Assembly: GCF_040049195.1 (NCBI RefSeq)
Contig: NZ_JBDZDL010000012.1
Length of the DNA stretch: 64,000 nucleotides
From: NCEH01 sp040049195
GTDB lineage: Bacteria; Pseudomonadota; Alphaproteobacteria; Rhizobiales; Xanthobacteraceae
Direction: 5' to 3' (one strand)
Position 1 is the first letter of the stretch. Each line of letters begins with the position of its first letter. The notes under the pieces are model-generated. The model was not told the origin of the DNA. It made no database searches and saw only the letters and a program-made list of their open reading frames with translations. A program made the position numbers and the translations under genes. Positions 50,598 to 59,181 of the stretch are shown here, piece after piece.

Positions 50598-51821
50598 ATG
50601 ACAGAGCTAACACAAATTGACCCAAGTCATCGCACCGGAAAAAAGGTGCGCTCGTTGACTCGGTTGATCGAGTCGGACGCCGACTTGCTCAGTGCGCAGC
50701 TGAAGGAGCTGCGAACTCGCGCCTTCCCTCCCGCGGCTCAAAAGGAGCTGCGCAAATTCACGTCGGGTGAAGCCGCCAAGCTGGTTGGCGTCACCGACGC
50801 ATACATTCGTCAATTGTCGATCTCCGGCGACGTTCCGGAAACTGAAAAGAATGCGCGCGGGCGCCGCTTGTTTACGCTCGAACAGATTCACGAGGTCCGG
50901 CGAACGCTCGCCCGCTCGAAGCCGACATATCTGCCGACACGTCGCAAGGGCGATCATCTCCAGGTGATTGCTGTCACCAACTTCAAGGGCGGGTCAGGCA
51001 AAACAACCACTGCCGCACATGTCGCGCAGTACTTCGCAATGCGTGGGTTCCGCACTCTCGCCATCGACCTAGACCCCCAGGCTTCGTTGTCGGCGCTTTT
51101 CGGATTGCAGCCGGAATTCGACCTACAAGAGAACGACACCCTTTACGGCGCGATCCGCTACGACGACCAGCAACGCCCGATGAGCGACGTTATCCGGACG
51201 ACCTACTTCGCCGGTCTCGATATCGTTCCCGGCAATCTGGAGCTTCAGGAATTTGAGCACGACACGCCACGTGTACTCGCCGAGGGCCGCCGTAGCTCCG
51301 ACCGAATGTTTTTCTCCCGCATCGCTACGGCGTTAGCTTCGGTAGAAGATCGGTATGACGTTGTAATACTCGACTGCCCGCCCTCGCTCGGCTTTCTTAC
51401 GCTCTCGGCGCTCTGCGCCGCGAGGAGCGTCCTCGTCACCATTCATCCGCAAATGCTAGACGTCGCGTCGATGTCCCAGTTCTTGCACATGACCTCCAGC
51501 CTCCTTGACGTTGTCGAGAAGGCCGGGGGGGACGCTGACTACGACTTCTTCCGGTACGCGATCACGCGATACGAGCCTTCCGACGGGCCACAGGGCCAAA
51601 TCGTCGGCCTGATGCGAAGCTTGTTTGGCGAGCGTGTCCTTACGACCCCGATCCTTAAGTCGACTGCGATTGCAGACGCCGGGCTGACGAAGCAGACCCT
51701 TTACGAGATCGGCCGCGAGAATTTTACCCGCAGCACCTACGACCGGGCGATCGAGGCGCTCGATACTGTCCATGCCGAAATTGAGAGCCTTGTCCTTGAG
51801 GCTTGGGGGAGGGCGACGTGA
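50598..51821 (+). CDS. repA: RepA, ParA-type partition ATPase of the repABC unit
   Basis: A 407-residue ParA-type (type Ia) ATPase. The N-terminal 110 residues form the DNA-binding HTH (GEAAKLVGVTDAYIRQLS) typical of plasmid RepA/SopA; then Walker A NFKGGSGKTTTAAHVA and Walker B-like DVVILDCPPSLGFLTLS. With RepB it segregates the plasmid and represses the repABC operon. Its stop overlaps the GTG start of repB. Confidence 0.95.
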   Translation: MTELTQIDPSHRTGKKVRSLTRLIESDADLLSAQLKELRTRAFPPAAQKELRKFTSGEAAKLVGVTDAYIRQLSISGDVPETEKNARGRRLFTLEQIHEVRRTLARSKPTYLPTRRKGDHLQVIAVTNFKGGSGKTTTAAHVAQYFAMRGFRTLAIDLDPQASLSALFGLQPEFDLQENDTLYGAIRYDDQQRPMSDVIRTTYFAGLDIVPGNLELQEFEHDTPRVLAEGRRSSDRMFFSRIATALASVEDRYDVVILDCPPSLGFLTLSALCAARSVLVTIHPQMLDVASMSQFLHMTSSLLDVVEKAGGDADYDFFRYAITRYEPSDGPQGQIVGLMRSLFGERVLTTPILKSTAIADAGLTKQTLYEIGRENFTRSTYDRAIEALDTVHAEIESLVLEAWGRAT

Positions 51822-52804
51822 ACAAGCGCCGCGACCAACTGAAGGCCATGATGGCGCCGATCACCGGGCCAACCGCCCCGAGCGAAGATCGGCCGACGCG
51901 CCCGCCGGTGTCATCCGGTTCGCTTAAAGCGATGGGTCTCTCGCTGAAGAGCCTGTCCGACGATGCGGACGAGGCCCAGGCGCTACGGGCGCAACTCGCA
52001 TCGGGCGCCCAAGTTGTCGAGATCGATCCGAATCTCGTCGATCCCGCGTTCATACGCGATCGCCTTAATGTCAGCGATGGAGACGAGTTCGAGGCGTTCA
52101 AGGCTGGACTGTCGGAGGATGGGCAACAAGTTCCGATCCTCGTGCGTCCGCGAATCGATGCTCCCGGACGCTACCAGGCCGCATATGGACATCGCCGGGT
52201 CGCAGCCCTTCGTGCCCTCGGTCGGCCCGTTAAGGCGATTGTGCGCGAGCTTAGCGACGAAGAGTTGGTCGTCGCTCAAGGCAAAGAGAATACAGATCGC
52301 AAGGATCTCTCGTTCATCGAGCGCGCGCTGTTCGCGGCCAGACTTGAGGATCGTGGCATTGCACGTGCGGCAATCATGTCAGCGCTCTCGGTGCCAAAGG
52401 GAAATCTGTCGACGATGATTTCTCTTGTCAGAGAGCTTCCCGAAGACCTCATCATCGCTATTGGCGCGGCCCCGAAGGTCGGGCGCCCCCGTTGGGAGCA
52501 GTTGGCGACGCTGGTGAAGCAGGGCGATACAAAATGGCGTGACGTGGTTTCCGATGCAAATTTTCAGGCTGGCCCGAGCGATGCCCGCTTCGAGCGAGTG
52601 TTGAAGGCCTTGGTTCGCCGTCCGAAGAAGCCAGCGACGTATATCGTCAAATCTGACGATGGAAAGCAGGTTGCGCGCATCGAGCGCGCCAAGGATCAAA
52701 CCCGCCTCACGATCGACAATCGTCACGCACCCGACTTCGGAGCGTATCTCGTCGATCAGCTGCCCGAGATCTATGCGGCATTCAAGCGCCGCGCAGATGC
52801 GTGA
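51818..52804 (+). CDS. repB: RepB, ParB-type centromere-binding protein
   Basis: A 328-residue ParB protein. The N-domain motif AYGHRRVAALRALGRPVKAI is followed by KENTDRKDLSFIERALFAA and the HTH that reads parS (IARAAIMSALSVPKGNLSTM). The GTG start overlaps the repA stop and has GGGGGAGGG upstream. It should bind the two parS sites at 50236 and 50378. Confidence 0.94.
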   Translation: MNKRRDQLKAMMAPITGPTAPSEDRPTRPPVSSGSLKAMGLSLKSLSDDADEAQALRAQLASGAQVVEIDPNLVDPAFIRDRLNVSDGDEFEAFKAGLSEDGQQVPILVRPRIDAPGRYQAAYGHRRVAALRALGRPVKAIVRELSDEELVVAQGKENTDRKDLSFIERALFAARLEDRGIARAAIMSALSVPKGNLSTMISLVRELPEDLIIAIGAAPKVGRPRWEQLATLVKQGDTKWRDVVSDANFQAGPSDARFERVLKALVRRPKKPATYIVKSDDGKQVARIERAKDQTRLTIDNRHAPDFGAYLVDQLPEIYAAFKRRADA

Positions 52805-52840
52805 ACCGCGTACCCTGACAACACGAGAGGAACCGTAGGC

Positions 52841-52895
52841 AAAGAAAAAGGCCCCCGAAACGTCACCGTCCCGGAAGCCTCTGTCTTAGTTTGGC
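52841..52895 (-). ncRNA. Counter-transcribed RNA of the repB-repC gap (incompatibility RNA)
   Basis: On the minus strand a good promoter (TTGACT at 52931-52926, TCTCTA at 52907-52902, 18-base spacer) is followed about 7 bases on by a transcript of about 55 bases. It ends in an intrinsic terminator: GGCTTCCG pairs with CGGGGGCC and a T-rich run follows. This is the position and structure of the ctRNA that limits RepC synthesis in repABC plasmids. Confidence 0.85.
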
Positions 52896-52995
52896 GACTG
52901 ATAGAGAATCACTTCCGCGAATCGCAGTCAAGTCTCTCGTGAGAGACGGCGCCGTTTCGGCGAGCAGATTTCCTTTGCCCGCATGAGGGCAAGAC

Positions 52996-54228
52996 ATGGA
53001 ACCACATACCCCAACGACGCCCTTTGGGCGGCGATCGCTGACGCTCGCCCACGTGGCAACGCAGATCGCCGCATCGTCGCGTTCGCCCGAGAAGGTCGTA
53101 CACAAGTGGAAGATATTCCAGGCGATCTGCCGGGCGCGGCCGAGCCTCGGCGTGACGGAGCGCGCGCTTTCGGTGCTGAATGCGCTTCTCACGTTCCACC
53201 CCGAGACCGCGTTGACGGGCGAGGACGACCTCGTCGTCTTCCCGTCGAACCAACACCTGTCGCTTCGCGCGCACGGCATGCCGGCGTCTACGCTGCGACG
53301 CCATCTCGCCGTCCTGGTCGACGCTGGACTGATCGTCCGCCGCGACAGTCCCAACGGCAAGCGCTACGCGCGCAAGGGCGCATCGGGCGAGATCGAGCTA
53401 GCGTTCGGCTTCGACCTTTCGCCGCTCGTGGTCCGCTCAGAGGAGTTCGAGAACCTGGCGGCGGCCGTGGAGGCTGAAGCCCGTGCCATCAAGCTCGCAC
53501 GCGAGCGCATCACACTGTGCCGGCGCGACATCGCCAAGATGATCGCGACGGCCATCGAGGAGGGCGTCTCGACGCGCAGGGGAGGGCAGGGGCCTGTGGA
53601 CTGGGCAGACGTCCACGCCGACTTTCGCTCGATCGTCGAGGGGATTCCGCGCACAGCGACCCGCATCCAGCTCGAGGCGGCGGCCGAGGAGCTCTCGCAA
53701 CTCGCGGACGATGTCCTCAACTTGCTGGAAAGCCACGTCAAAACACAAGATATGAGCGCCAATGAGTCCCGAAGTGAGCGCCATATACAGAATTCAAATC
53801 CAGACCCCTTAATTGATCTTGAACCTGGCTTTCGAGGAAGCCGGGCGGCGAGGGCGGTGCCAGAACCTGAAACGCCGAGGGTTGCCGAGACGGCCTATCC
53901 GCTTGGGTTGGTGATGAAGGCTTGCCCCGACATCGCCGACTACGGCAGAGGCGGGATTTCGAACTGGCGGGACCTCCTGGCGACGGCGGCGGTGGTCCGG
54001 TCGATGCTCGGGATCAGCCCCAGCGCCTGGGAGGAGGCGCAAGCCGTGATGGGCGAAATGCAGGCGGCCGTGGTTGTGGCGTGCATCCTGCAGCGCGGCG
54101 CGGCCATTCGATCGGCCGGCGGCTATTTGCGTGGCCTGACCGAGAAGGCGCGGGCCGGGGAGTTCTCGCTCGGGCCGATCCTGATGTCGCAGATCAACGC
54201 GCAACTGCGCACCAAACGATCGGCGTGA
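52996..54228 (+). CDS. repC: RepC replication initiator of the repABC unit
   Basis: A 410-residue initiator. The N-terminal winged-helix domain contains VVHKWKIFQAICRARPSLGV, ERALSVLNALLTFHP and SLRAHGMPASTLRRHLAVLV; SPNGKRYARK and FGFDLSPLV follow. The C-terminal domain has GISPSAWEEAQAVMG and IRSAGGYLRGLTEKA. The origin of repABC plasmids lies inside repC. GAGGGC precedes the ATG. A clearly related second repC is at 56316. Confidence 0.95.
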   Translation: MEPHTPTTPFGRRSLTLAHVATQIAASSRSPEKVVHKWKIFQAICRARPSLGVTERALSVLNALLTFHPETALTGEDDLVVFPSNQHLSLRAHGMPASTLRRHLAVLVDAGLIVRRDSPNGKRYARKGASGEIELAFGFDLSPLVVRSEEFENLAAAVEAEARAIKLARERITLCRRDIAKMIATAIEEGVSTRRGGQGPVDWADVHADFRSIVEGIPRTATRIQLEAAAEELSQLADDVLNLLESHVKTQDMSANESRSERHIQNSNPDPLIDLEPGFRGSRAARAVPEPETPRVAETAYPLGLVMKACPDIADYGRGGISNWRDLLATAAVVRSMLGISPSAWEEAQAVMGEMQAAVVVACILQRGAAIRSAGGYLRGLTEKARAGEFSLGPILMSQINAQLRTKRSA

Positions 54229-54843
54229 CGGCGTGGCGGTCTCGAGGGGAGGGGCGCGCCCGATGCTGGCGGGTCGGTTCGACGTTCGCGACGGCGTGGC
54301 CGGAATTTCGCGGACTGGCTTCGGGTTGTGCCCGGGCTGTTTGCGCTGCTGTTCTGCCGTTCGGCCAGGCACGCGGCGGTCGCTCATTGTTGCTCGGTGC
54401 GTTCCGTGTGCCGTCGACTGCTTGGATCGCCCCGAAATCCAGCGCGGCGTCTTCTCGCTGGTGCAACGTCCTCGATGGATTGGCATCGACTACGCGGGTT
54501 CTTGCCGCCCAATTTTGGCCCGGCGCGGGGCAATGGTGGTACGGCGACGATTGCTCGCTTCTCCCCGTCGGGCAGCGCTCCCGGTTGCATGGCTGGATTC
54601 CTATGGCCGTCGCCGGCACGTCGGTCCCTTCGCCCGAGAATTTTCCCCTGCCGCCACCCGCAAGCGGGGCCCGTCGGCATTCCTCGCGCACGCGCCTTCG
54701 GCGCCAAAATTCACGGGCTGACGGGGCGCAGCGCTGCGCTCGCCCTCCGCCCGCGTCTCGCGGGCTCCGGCTCTGTGCCGCCTTCCCGGCCATGACGGAT
54801 CGCCATCGCAACGGGGCGCAGCCCCACAAGATGGAGAGAGACT
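54229..54843. other. Non-coding stretch after repC
   Basis: Open frames on both strands across this 615-base gap are low-complexity and lack start signals. Nothing recognisable was found apart from a GC-rich segment before the ssb ribosome-binding site (GGAGAGAG). Confidence 0.4.
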
Positions 54844-55176
54844 ATGCGCAACATCGCCGAATTCACCCTCATCGGCCGCGTTGGGACCATCAAGCAGGTC
54901 GGCAAGACGGTCCGCGTCACCGTCTGCGCCAACTACCCCTTCAAGGACAAGGGCGGAGAGTGGAAGGACGACCAGCACTGGAACGAGGTGACGATCTTCA
55001 CCAAGTCGATCCAGGACTACGTGAGCGAGCACGTCAGCAAGGGCGACCTGGTGCACGTGCGCGGCCGGGTTCGGCAGAACAGCTATGAGCGCGACGGCCA
55101 GCGGATCTACACTGTTGACCTGATCGGCCTCGAGTTCGGCCGGCTCGCCCAAGCCGCCGAGCGGTCCGCCACCTAA
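54844..55176 (+). CDS. ssb: Single-stranded DNA-binding protein-like (OB fold)
   Basis: A 110-residue OB-fold protein. FTLIGRVGTIKQVGKTVRVT, HWNEVTIFTKSIQDYVSEHV and KGDLVHVRGRVRQNSYERDG are SSB core blocks. It lacks the acidic DDDIPF-like C-terminal tail of housekeeping SSB, ending instead LAQAAERSAT, so it is a short plasmid version, useful during conjugation or replication. A terminator-like hairpin follows. Confidence 0.88.
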   Translation: MRNIAEFTLIGRVGTIKQVGKTVRVTVCANYPFKDKGGEWKDDQHWNEVTIFTKSIQDYVSEHVSKGDLVHVRGRVRQNSYERDGQRIYTVDLIGLEFGRLAQAAERSAT

Positions 55177-55185
55177 GCCAGAGAC

Positions 55186-55205
55186 GGGGAGGCGCGAGCC
55201 TCCCC
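55186..55205. terminator. Bidirectional hairpin between ssb and the HTH gene
   Basis: GGGGAGGC-GCGA-GCCTCCCC, perfect 8-base stem with a GNRA loop in the gap between convergent genes. No strong T-run, but the position suits a shared terminator. Confidence 0.55.
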
Positions 55206-55225
55206 GGTCCCTTCCACCTTGAGTA

Positions 55226-55636
55226 TCAGGACGGCAGTTTTCGTGACCGCGTCTGACGCGCCAGCGCGCGATCGGCGCGATTCTTCTTGGTGATCGCCGA
55301 CATCAACTCATCGTAGTTCACGCCGCTCTTCTCCAGGGCGCGCCGCGCGTCGGCGACGTCGAAGCCCAAGAGCTCGAACACGCTCATGTTCAGGCTCGTC
55401 GCGATGCGCTCGATCGTGCGGATCGTCGGATTACCGATGCCGCGGACCATCGTGTAATAGGTGTGGCGCGCGAGCCCCGTCTTGGCCAGGAATGCCTCCG
55501 CGCCGCCATTTTCGATCTCGAGCTGCTGCATCCGAATCGCCAGCATCTCGTTCAGAACCGAGTGATCGAGAGACTGAGGCTTTCGGACGGGCGACATCTC
55601 GGCCGGCTCTGCTACGCGTTGGGCACGCTCCAGCAT
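55226..55636 (-). CDS. Helix-turn-helix regulator (XRE-like)
   Basis: A 136-residue protein with an XRE-like HTH in the middle: GGAEAFLAKTGLARHTYYTMV and GNPTIRTIERIATSLNMSVF. The C-terminal 45 residues are basic. AGAGG precedes ATG 55636. A second HTH gene lies upstream on the same strand. Both may regulate the neighbouring repC2 or its RNA (inference). Confidence 0.72.
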   Translation of the reverse strand: MLERAQRVAEPAEMSPVRKPQSLDHSVLNEMLAIRMQQLEIENGGAEAFLAKTGLARHTYYTMVRGIGNPTIRTIERIATSLNMSVFELLGFDVADARRALEKSGVNYDELMSAITKKNRADRALARQTRSRKLPS

Positions 55637-55708
55637 CACCACACCTCTGTGTCAAAGTCTAGAATATTGGACATTGGCGCAGCGAATTTCTTGTTGAGGC
55701 GACTCGAC

Positions 55709-56002
55709 TTAGCGCGCGCCGACACCGAATCGGCGCGGGCCCTGGCCGGCCTTGCCCAGGAACGCGATCGGCTCGACGCCGGCCCGCTCGGCTATGAGCT
55801 CGATGTAGTCGAGACTTGGGTTCGCTGCATCGGTCATCAGGTGGAAGTAACTCGACCTTGGAATCCCGAGGCGCTTCGCGAAGGCGCAACGGGTGAGGCC
55901 CATCTCCTTGCGCAGGCACTCGAGAGCGTCCTGGAACGCAATAAGCAGCGTGTTGCCGTGAGCCGCGTGAGCGGCCTTCCGGCCGGATACCTTCGTGTTC
56001 AT
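55709..56002 (-). CDS. Small helix-turn-helix regulator
   Basis: A 97-residue XRE-like protein. The HTH is ECLRKEMGLTRCAFAKRLG, then IPRSSYFHLM and NPSLDYIELIAERAGVEPI. It resembles its downstream neighbour in layout. ATG 56002 is the start best in keeping with its length; the frame extends upstream over a conserved promoter-like motif (56078-56098), which speaks against the longer start. Confidence 0.7.
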   Translation of the reverse strand: MNTKVSGRKAAHAAHGNTLLIAFQDALECLRKEMGLTRCAFAKRLGIPRSSYFHLMTDAANPSLDYIELIAERAGVEPIAFLGKAGQGPRRFGVGAR

Positions 56003-56077
56003 CGAGTCGCTCGCGTCCCTCGCTGATGCGACGTCGTCACTGCGGTGCGGGCGTATAACCCACACGTTGGACTGCCG

Positions 56078-56098
56078 TCTAACATTCAATATAATAGA
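56078..56098. promoter_or_regulatory. 21-base motif shared with the parA upstream region, copy 1
   Basis: TCTAACAT then ATATAATAGA within 21 bases, ending in TAGA to mirror the opening TCTA. It matches the motif at 58724-58744 at 19 of 21 positions. It lies upstream of the small HTH gene and near the repC2 control region, so it is a likely operator. Confidence 0.6.
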
Positions 56099-56133
56099 CG
56101 GATTCGATTCAACCAACAGGAGCGCGCTCGGAC

Positions 56134-56214
56134 AAAGAAAAACCCGGCAGAGCCGGGTCTCCCAAGAGGGTCAGCGGGCTGGCGACGCCAATCGCCAGCG
56201 GTGCCTCGTAAACG
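56134..56214 (-). ncRNA. Second counter-transcribed RNA, upstream of repC2
   Basis: On the minus strand TTGAAC (56250-56245) and TAGGAT (56227-56222) are separated by 17 bases. The predicted transcript of about 80 bases ends in ACCCGGC-TCT-GCCGGGT followed by TTTTTCTTT, a canonical terminator. The layout copies the ctRNA before the first repC, and suggests independent copy control for repC2. Confidence 0.75.
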
Positions 56215-56315
56215 CTACAGCATCCTAGCCCGCGCCACCCGACAGTTCAAGAGACTCGCGCGTTTTCACGCCACGGTCTTTGTTTGCCACGCGCTCTCGC
56301 GAAGAGAGGACGCGA

Positions 56316-57527
56316 ATGCAGATGCCTGGCCTCAATCCAACCGCCCCCTTCGGGCCGCGGCCGTTGTCCGCGACTGCGCTGCGCGCGCAGCGAAACGTCA
56401 CGCTGTGCGCCGGCAAGGCTGCACACAAGTGGAGGATGTTCCGCCACGTCTGCGAGGCGAGGGCGGAGCTCCGGCTCTCCGACCGATCGCTCACGGTGCT
56501 GAATGCACTGCTGAGCTTCCACCCGGACACGGTTCTCACGCTCGGGTCGGACGACCTTGTGGTTTTCCCCTCGAACCGGGAGCTCTCGGTGCGGGCGCAC
56601 GGCATTCCCGCCTCGACACTTCGCAGACACATTGCTGCCCTGGTCGACGCCGGGCTCATCCTTCGCCGCGACAGCCCCAACGGAAAGCGCTACGTGAGGC
56701 GCGCGCCGGGCGGCGGCATCGAGCAGACTTTCGGGTTCGACCTCAGCCCGCTCGTGGCGAGCGCGGACGAGCTGGCTGGCCGAGCCGCCCGTACCATTGA
56801 AGAGCGCCGGGCAGTGGACGCGCTCCGCGAGCAGATTACGCTTGCCCGCCGCGACATCGCGAAGATGCTGTCGTTCGGCGTCGAGCAGCACGTCGACGCC
56901 GGCCTTCCGGCGCTTCACCGCGAGTACAGGGAACTGCTCGACAGCCGGCCGCGGGCCGCGCGCAGAGAGACGCTGGAGCCGCTCGCTGCCGCGTTGGCCG
57001 AGCTATCGAAACGGATCCTCCACATTCTGGAGAATCAGATCGAGGACGCGCCCCCTCGCGACGCGACCGGCGAAACGGAATGCCCGGCATCCGAAGGCAG
57101 CTACGGCGCCGGCGAGCCCCGTCAAGCCGAACCGAAGGGCGACGCTGCGCTCCCCGTCCCGGTGCGGCTGGTCGCCGAGAGGTGCCCCGACTTCGTCGAC
57201 TACGCGCGCGAGGGTCTGCGTACGGCGCGCGACGTCACCGACACCGCGGCGATCGTGCGCCCGTTGCTCGGCGTCAGCCCGAGCGCTTGGGAGGAAACCT
57301 GCGTTGCAATGGGGCCTGGCTTGGCGAGCGTCACGCTCGCCCTTATCCTGCAACGCGGCAGCGCAATCAGGAACCCCGGCGGCTACCTGAGGACGTTGGC
57401 GCGACGTGCCTCGGCCGGCCAGTTCTCCGTGTGGCCCATGCTGATGGCGCTCGGCGCCACGCAGCGCCAAAAGTCCGAGGCTGCGCGCACCCCACCCACC
57501 CCTTCCTTCCCGGACGAAGGTGCATAG
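56316..57527 (+). CDS. repC: Second RepC replication initiator, solitary
   Basis: A 403-residue RepC paralogue. It shares HKWRMFRHVCEARAELRLSD, LSVRAHGIPASTLRRHIAAL, SPNGKRYVRR and FGFDLSPLV with the first RepC, and GVSPSAWEETCVAMG and IRNPGGYLRTLARRASAG in the C-domain. Residue differences are frequent, so it is a diverged homologue, not a recent duplicate. No repA or repB sits beside it; instead it has its own ctRNA upstream and a different ParA system downstream. AGAGG precedes ATG 56316. This is likely the initiator of a second plasmid backbone. Confidence 0.93.
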   Translation: MQMPGLNPTAPFGPRPLSATALRAQRNVTLCAGKAAHKWRMFRHVCEARAELRLSDRSLTVLNALLSFHPDTVLTLGSDDLVVFPSNRELSVRAHGIPASTLRRHIAALVDAGLILRRDSPNGKRYVRRAPGGGIEQTFGFDLSPLVASADELAGRAARTIEERRAVDALREQITLARRDIAKMLSFGVEQHVDAGLPALHREYRELLDSRPRAARRETLEPLAAALAELSKRILHILENQIEDAPPRDATGETECPASEGSYGAGEPRQAEPKGDAALPVPVRLVAERCPDFVDYAREGLRTARDVTDTAAIVRPLLGVSPSAWEETCVAMGPGLASVTLALILQRGSAIRNPGGYLRTLARRASAGQFSVWPMLMALGATQRQKSEAARTPPTPSFPDEGA

Positions 57528-57568
57528 AGACCGGTCATCACTGCGCGGTCGCTTTTCCTCGCCGACGG

Positions 57569-57997
57569 CTATTGCCCGTCGACGGGCGGCAAACGTCCGA
57601 GCCGTTTCAAGAGGTCGTGGATTGCGCGGTCGACAATGCGCAAAGGCTGCGTGCGCTCCTCGGCGGCGAGCTGGCGAAGCGCGAGGTCAATGGCGTCGGG
57701 CAGGCGTAGCGCGTAGGGCCGCGACGACGCGCGCTCGCCATAGGCCTCGAACGGATTGCGATTGCGGTCGCGCGGCGACCGTGGCGCTTTCTTCGGCTGG
57801 TCGGGCTCGCCCGTCTCCGACGACAACCTCCTTTGCGCAGGCGGCGCCGGCGTGACCGGGTCATGATAGGCCGGGGTGACGACGACGGGCTGTAGCGGGG
57901 GCCTCTGTCCTGGCGGCGTGCCAACGCGTTGCGCGCGGAACGCGTCGCGGGGCAGGGGAGGCCGATCCGGCTTCTCACTCGGCGCGCCGTCGCTCAT
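57569..57997 (-). CDS. Small ParA partner, probable ribbon-helix-helix DNA-binding protein
   Basis: A 142-residue protein. The first 90 residues are Pro-rich and unstructured; the C-terminal 50 (RPYALRLPDAIDLALRQLAA, then PLRIVDRAIHDLLKRLG) look like a ribbon-helix-helix domain. Its ATG overlaps the parA stop (ATGA). Type Ib partition modules have exactly this pair: a short ParA followed by a small DNA-binding protein, so this is probably the centromere-binding partner. Confidence 0.65.
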   Translation of the reverse strand: MSDGAPSEKPDRPPLPRDAFRAQRVGTPPGQRPPLQPVVVTPAYHDPVTPAPPAQRRLSSETGEPDQPKKAPRSPRDRNRNPFEAYGERASSRPYALRLPDAIDLALRQLAAEERTQPLRIVDRAIHDLLKRLGRLPPVDGQ

Positions 57998-58692
57998 GCT
58001 GCGGTGTCATCCGCGGAGCCTTGGCTCGCGGCGAGCAGCTCGCGCACGACCTGGTCGGCGTTGTAGCGCGCCTTGCGCACGGACTCGTCCTTGTCGCTCA
58101 TCTGGTAGAGCGTGCCGAAGCCGCTGGTCATCGTGCGGAAGGTCACGCGACGGTAGAGCGCCGTCGCGCACACCGGGACATGCTCGGAATCGAAGTAGCC
58201 GACGACCTCGCGCAGGGGGCGCGTGTTGCGGTCGAGGCTGTCGTACTCGTTGAACAGCACGCGGTGCTGACTCATCGGCAGCTGCGCGGTGGCGGCGTGC
58301 TGCTCGAGGTTGCGGATCGTCCGTACGACCTGAGACGCGTCGAAAGTGTGGACCTTGCAGGGCAGCACGACGAGGTCGGCGCGCAACGCCGCCTGGACTA
58401 GGACCTCGCCATAGTAACCGGGCGTGTCGATGACGACGACGTCGTAGCCGGCGAGCCGCTCGACAGCCTGGGCCAACGCCGCCTCGTCAGGTGCGCGGAC
58501 GAGGTCGACGCCCTGAGGGCTCAGCCCGCGCGCGACGGACGACGCGTGCCACTGGTAGGAGGACCCCTGCGGGTCGGCGTCGACGATCGCGGCGGAGTAG
58601 CCGTGTTTGGCGAACTCGCCGGCGAGAATGATCGCGACCGTGGTCTTACCACTGCCGCCCTTTGGGTTAGCCACTGCGAAAACGCTTGGCAC
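57994..58692 (-). CDS. parA: ParA-family partition ATPase, type Ib-like
   Basis: A 232-residue ParA without the N-terminal HTH of RepA. Walker A ANPKGGSGKTTVAIILAGEF starts at about residue 8; DADPQGSSYQWH and YDVVVIDTPGYYGEVLV follow. The GTG at 58692 is chosen because AGGAGG lies 5 bases upstream and the protein then begins just before the P-loop as in short ParA proteins; upstream in-frame ATGs exist. The repeat field upstream (58750-58960) and the small partner downstream complete a partition module. Confidence 0.88.
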   Translation of the reverse strand: MPSVFAVANPKGGSGKTTVAIILAGEFAKHGYSAAIVDADPQGSSYQWHASSVARGLSPQGVDLVRAPDEAALAQAVERLAGYDVVVIDTPGYYGEVLVQAALRADLVVLPCKVHTFDASQVVRTIRNLEQHAATAQLPMSQHRVLFNEYDSLDRNTRPLREVVGYFDSEHVPVCATALYRRVTFRTMTSGFGTLYQMSDKDESVRKARYNADQVVRELLAASQGSADDTAA

Positions 58693-58723
58693 GCCCACCT
58701 CCTGCTTCTCGTGGAATCGCTCA

Positions 58724-58744
58724 TCTAACATACGATATAATAGA
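58724..58744. promoter_or_regulatory. 21-base motif upstream of parA, copy 2
   Basis: The copy opens TCTAACAT and closes ATATAATAGA, 32 bases before the parA GTG. It differs from copy 1 (56078-56098) at two central positions only. Confidence 0.6.
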
Positions 58745-58749
58745 TATTC

Positions 58750-58960
58750 GGCAATACCGCAGTTCGTCACTCCGGAAGTGCGTGACTGCGGTGTTGCGGT
58801 GGTCACGCGTTGCGGTGCTCGGGCAATGCGTCATTGCGGTATTTCGGCAATGTGTGAAGGCGGCAATGCGCGGATACAACAGCACGCTTTTATGGCATTC
58901 CGGTATTGGCGGCGTCGTTCATTGAGGTATTGCCGCATTAGTGGACTTCGTCATTGCTGA
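58750..58960. repeat. Iteron-like repeat field, probable centromere
   Basis: Degenerate copies of CATTGCGGTATT recur: 58832-58843 exact, CATTCCGGTATT at 58896-58907 and CATTGAGGTATT at 58920-58931, with related forms near 58783, 58810 and 58950 and an inverted form at 58753-58764. A hairpin CCGCAGT/ACTGCGG (58757-58791) lies at the left end. The area between parA and mobC otherwise holds no gene. Its place upstream of parA fits a type Ib centromere; an oriT nearby is also possible. Confidence 0.55.
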
Positions 58961-59181
58961 CTTGCGGTGAGATTATCCGGAAGATCCGTGTCGGGAGATG
59001 GGCTGGCTTCCCTGGTCGTGAACGCCCTTCTTTGGGAGAGGTCTGACAGTCGATTTATTAGATGTTAGTTGACAAGATACCGGTTTGTGGGCCAAACCCG
59101 GGGACGACTGCTGAACGCAGTCGGGCAGCGCTGACGCGCAATAGCGGCAGAGCCGCGCGAACGGGAAGGAAGGGAGCGCCG

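Noticed and set aside
54194..54829. Minus-strand open frame after repC
   Set aside because: Overlaps the repC end, has shadow-like composition and no motif.
58960..58990. ATTATCCGGAAGATCC as a possible oriT nick region
   Set aside because: It only loosely resembles known nick sites; without the relaxase family alignment this cannot be supported.
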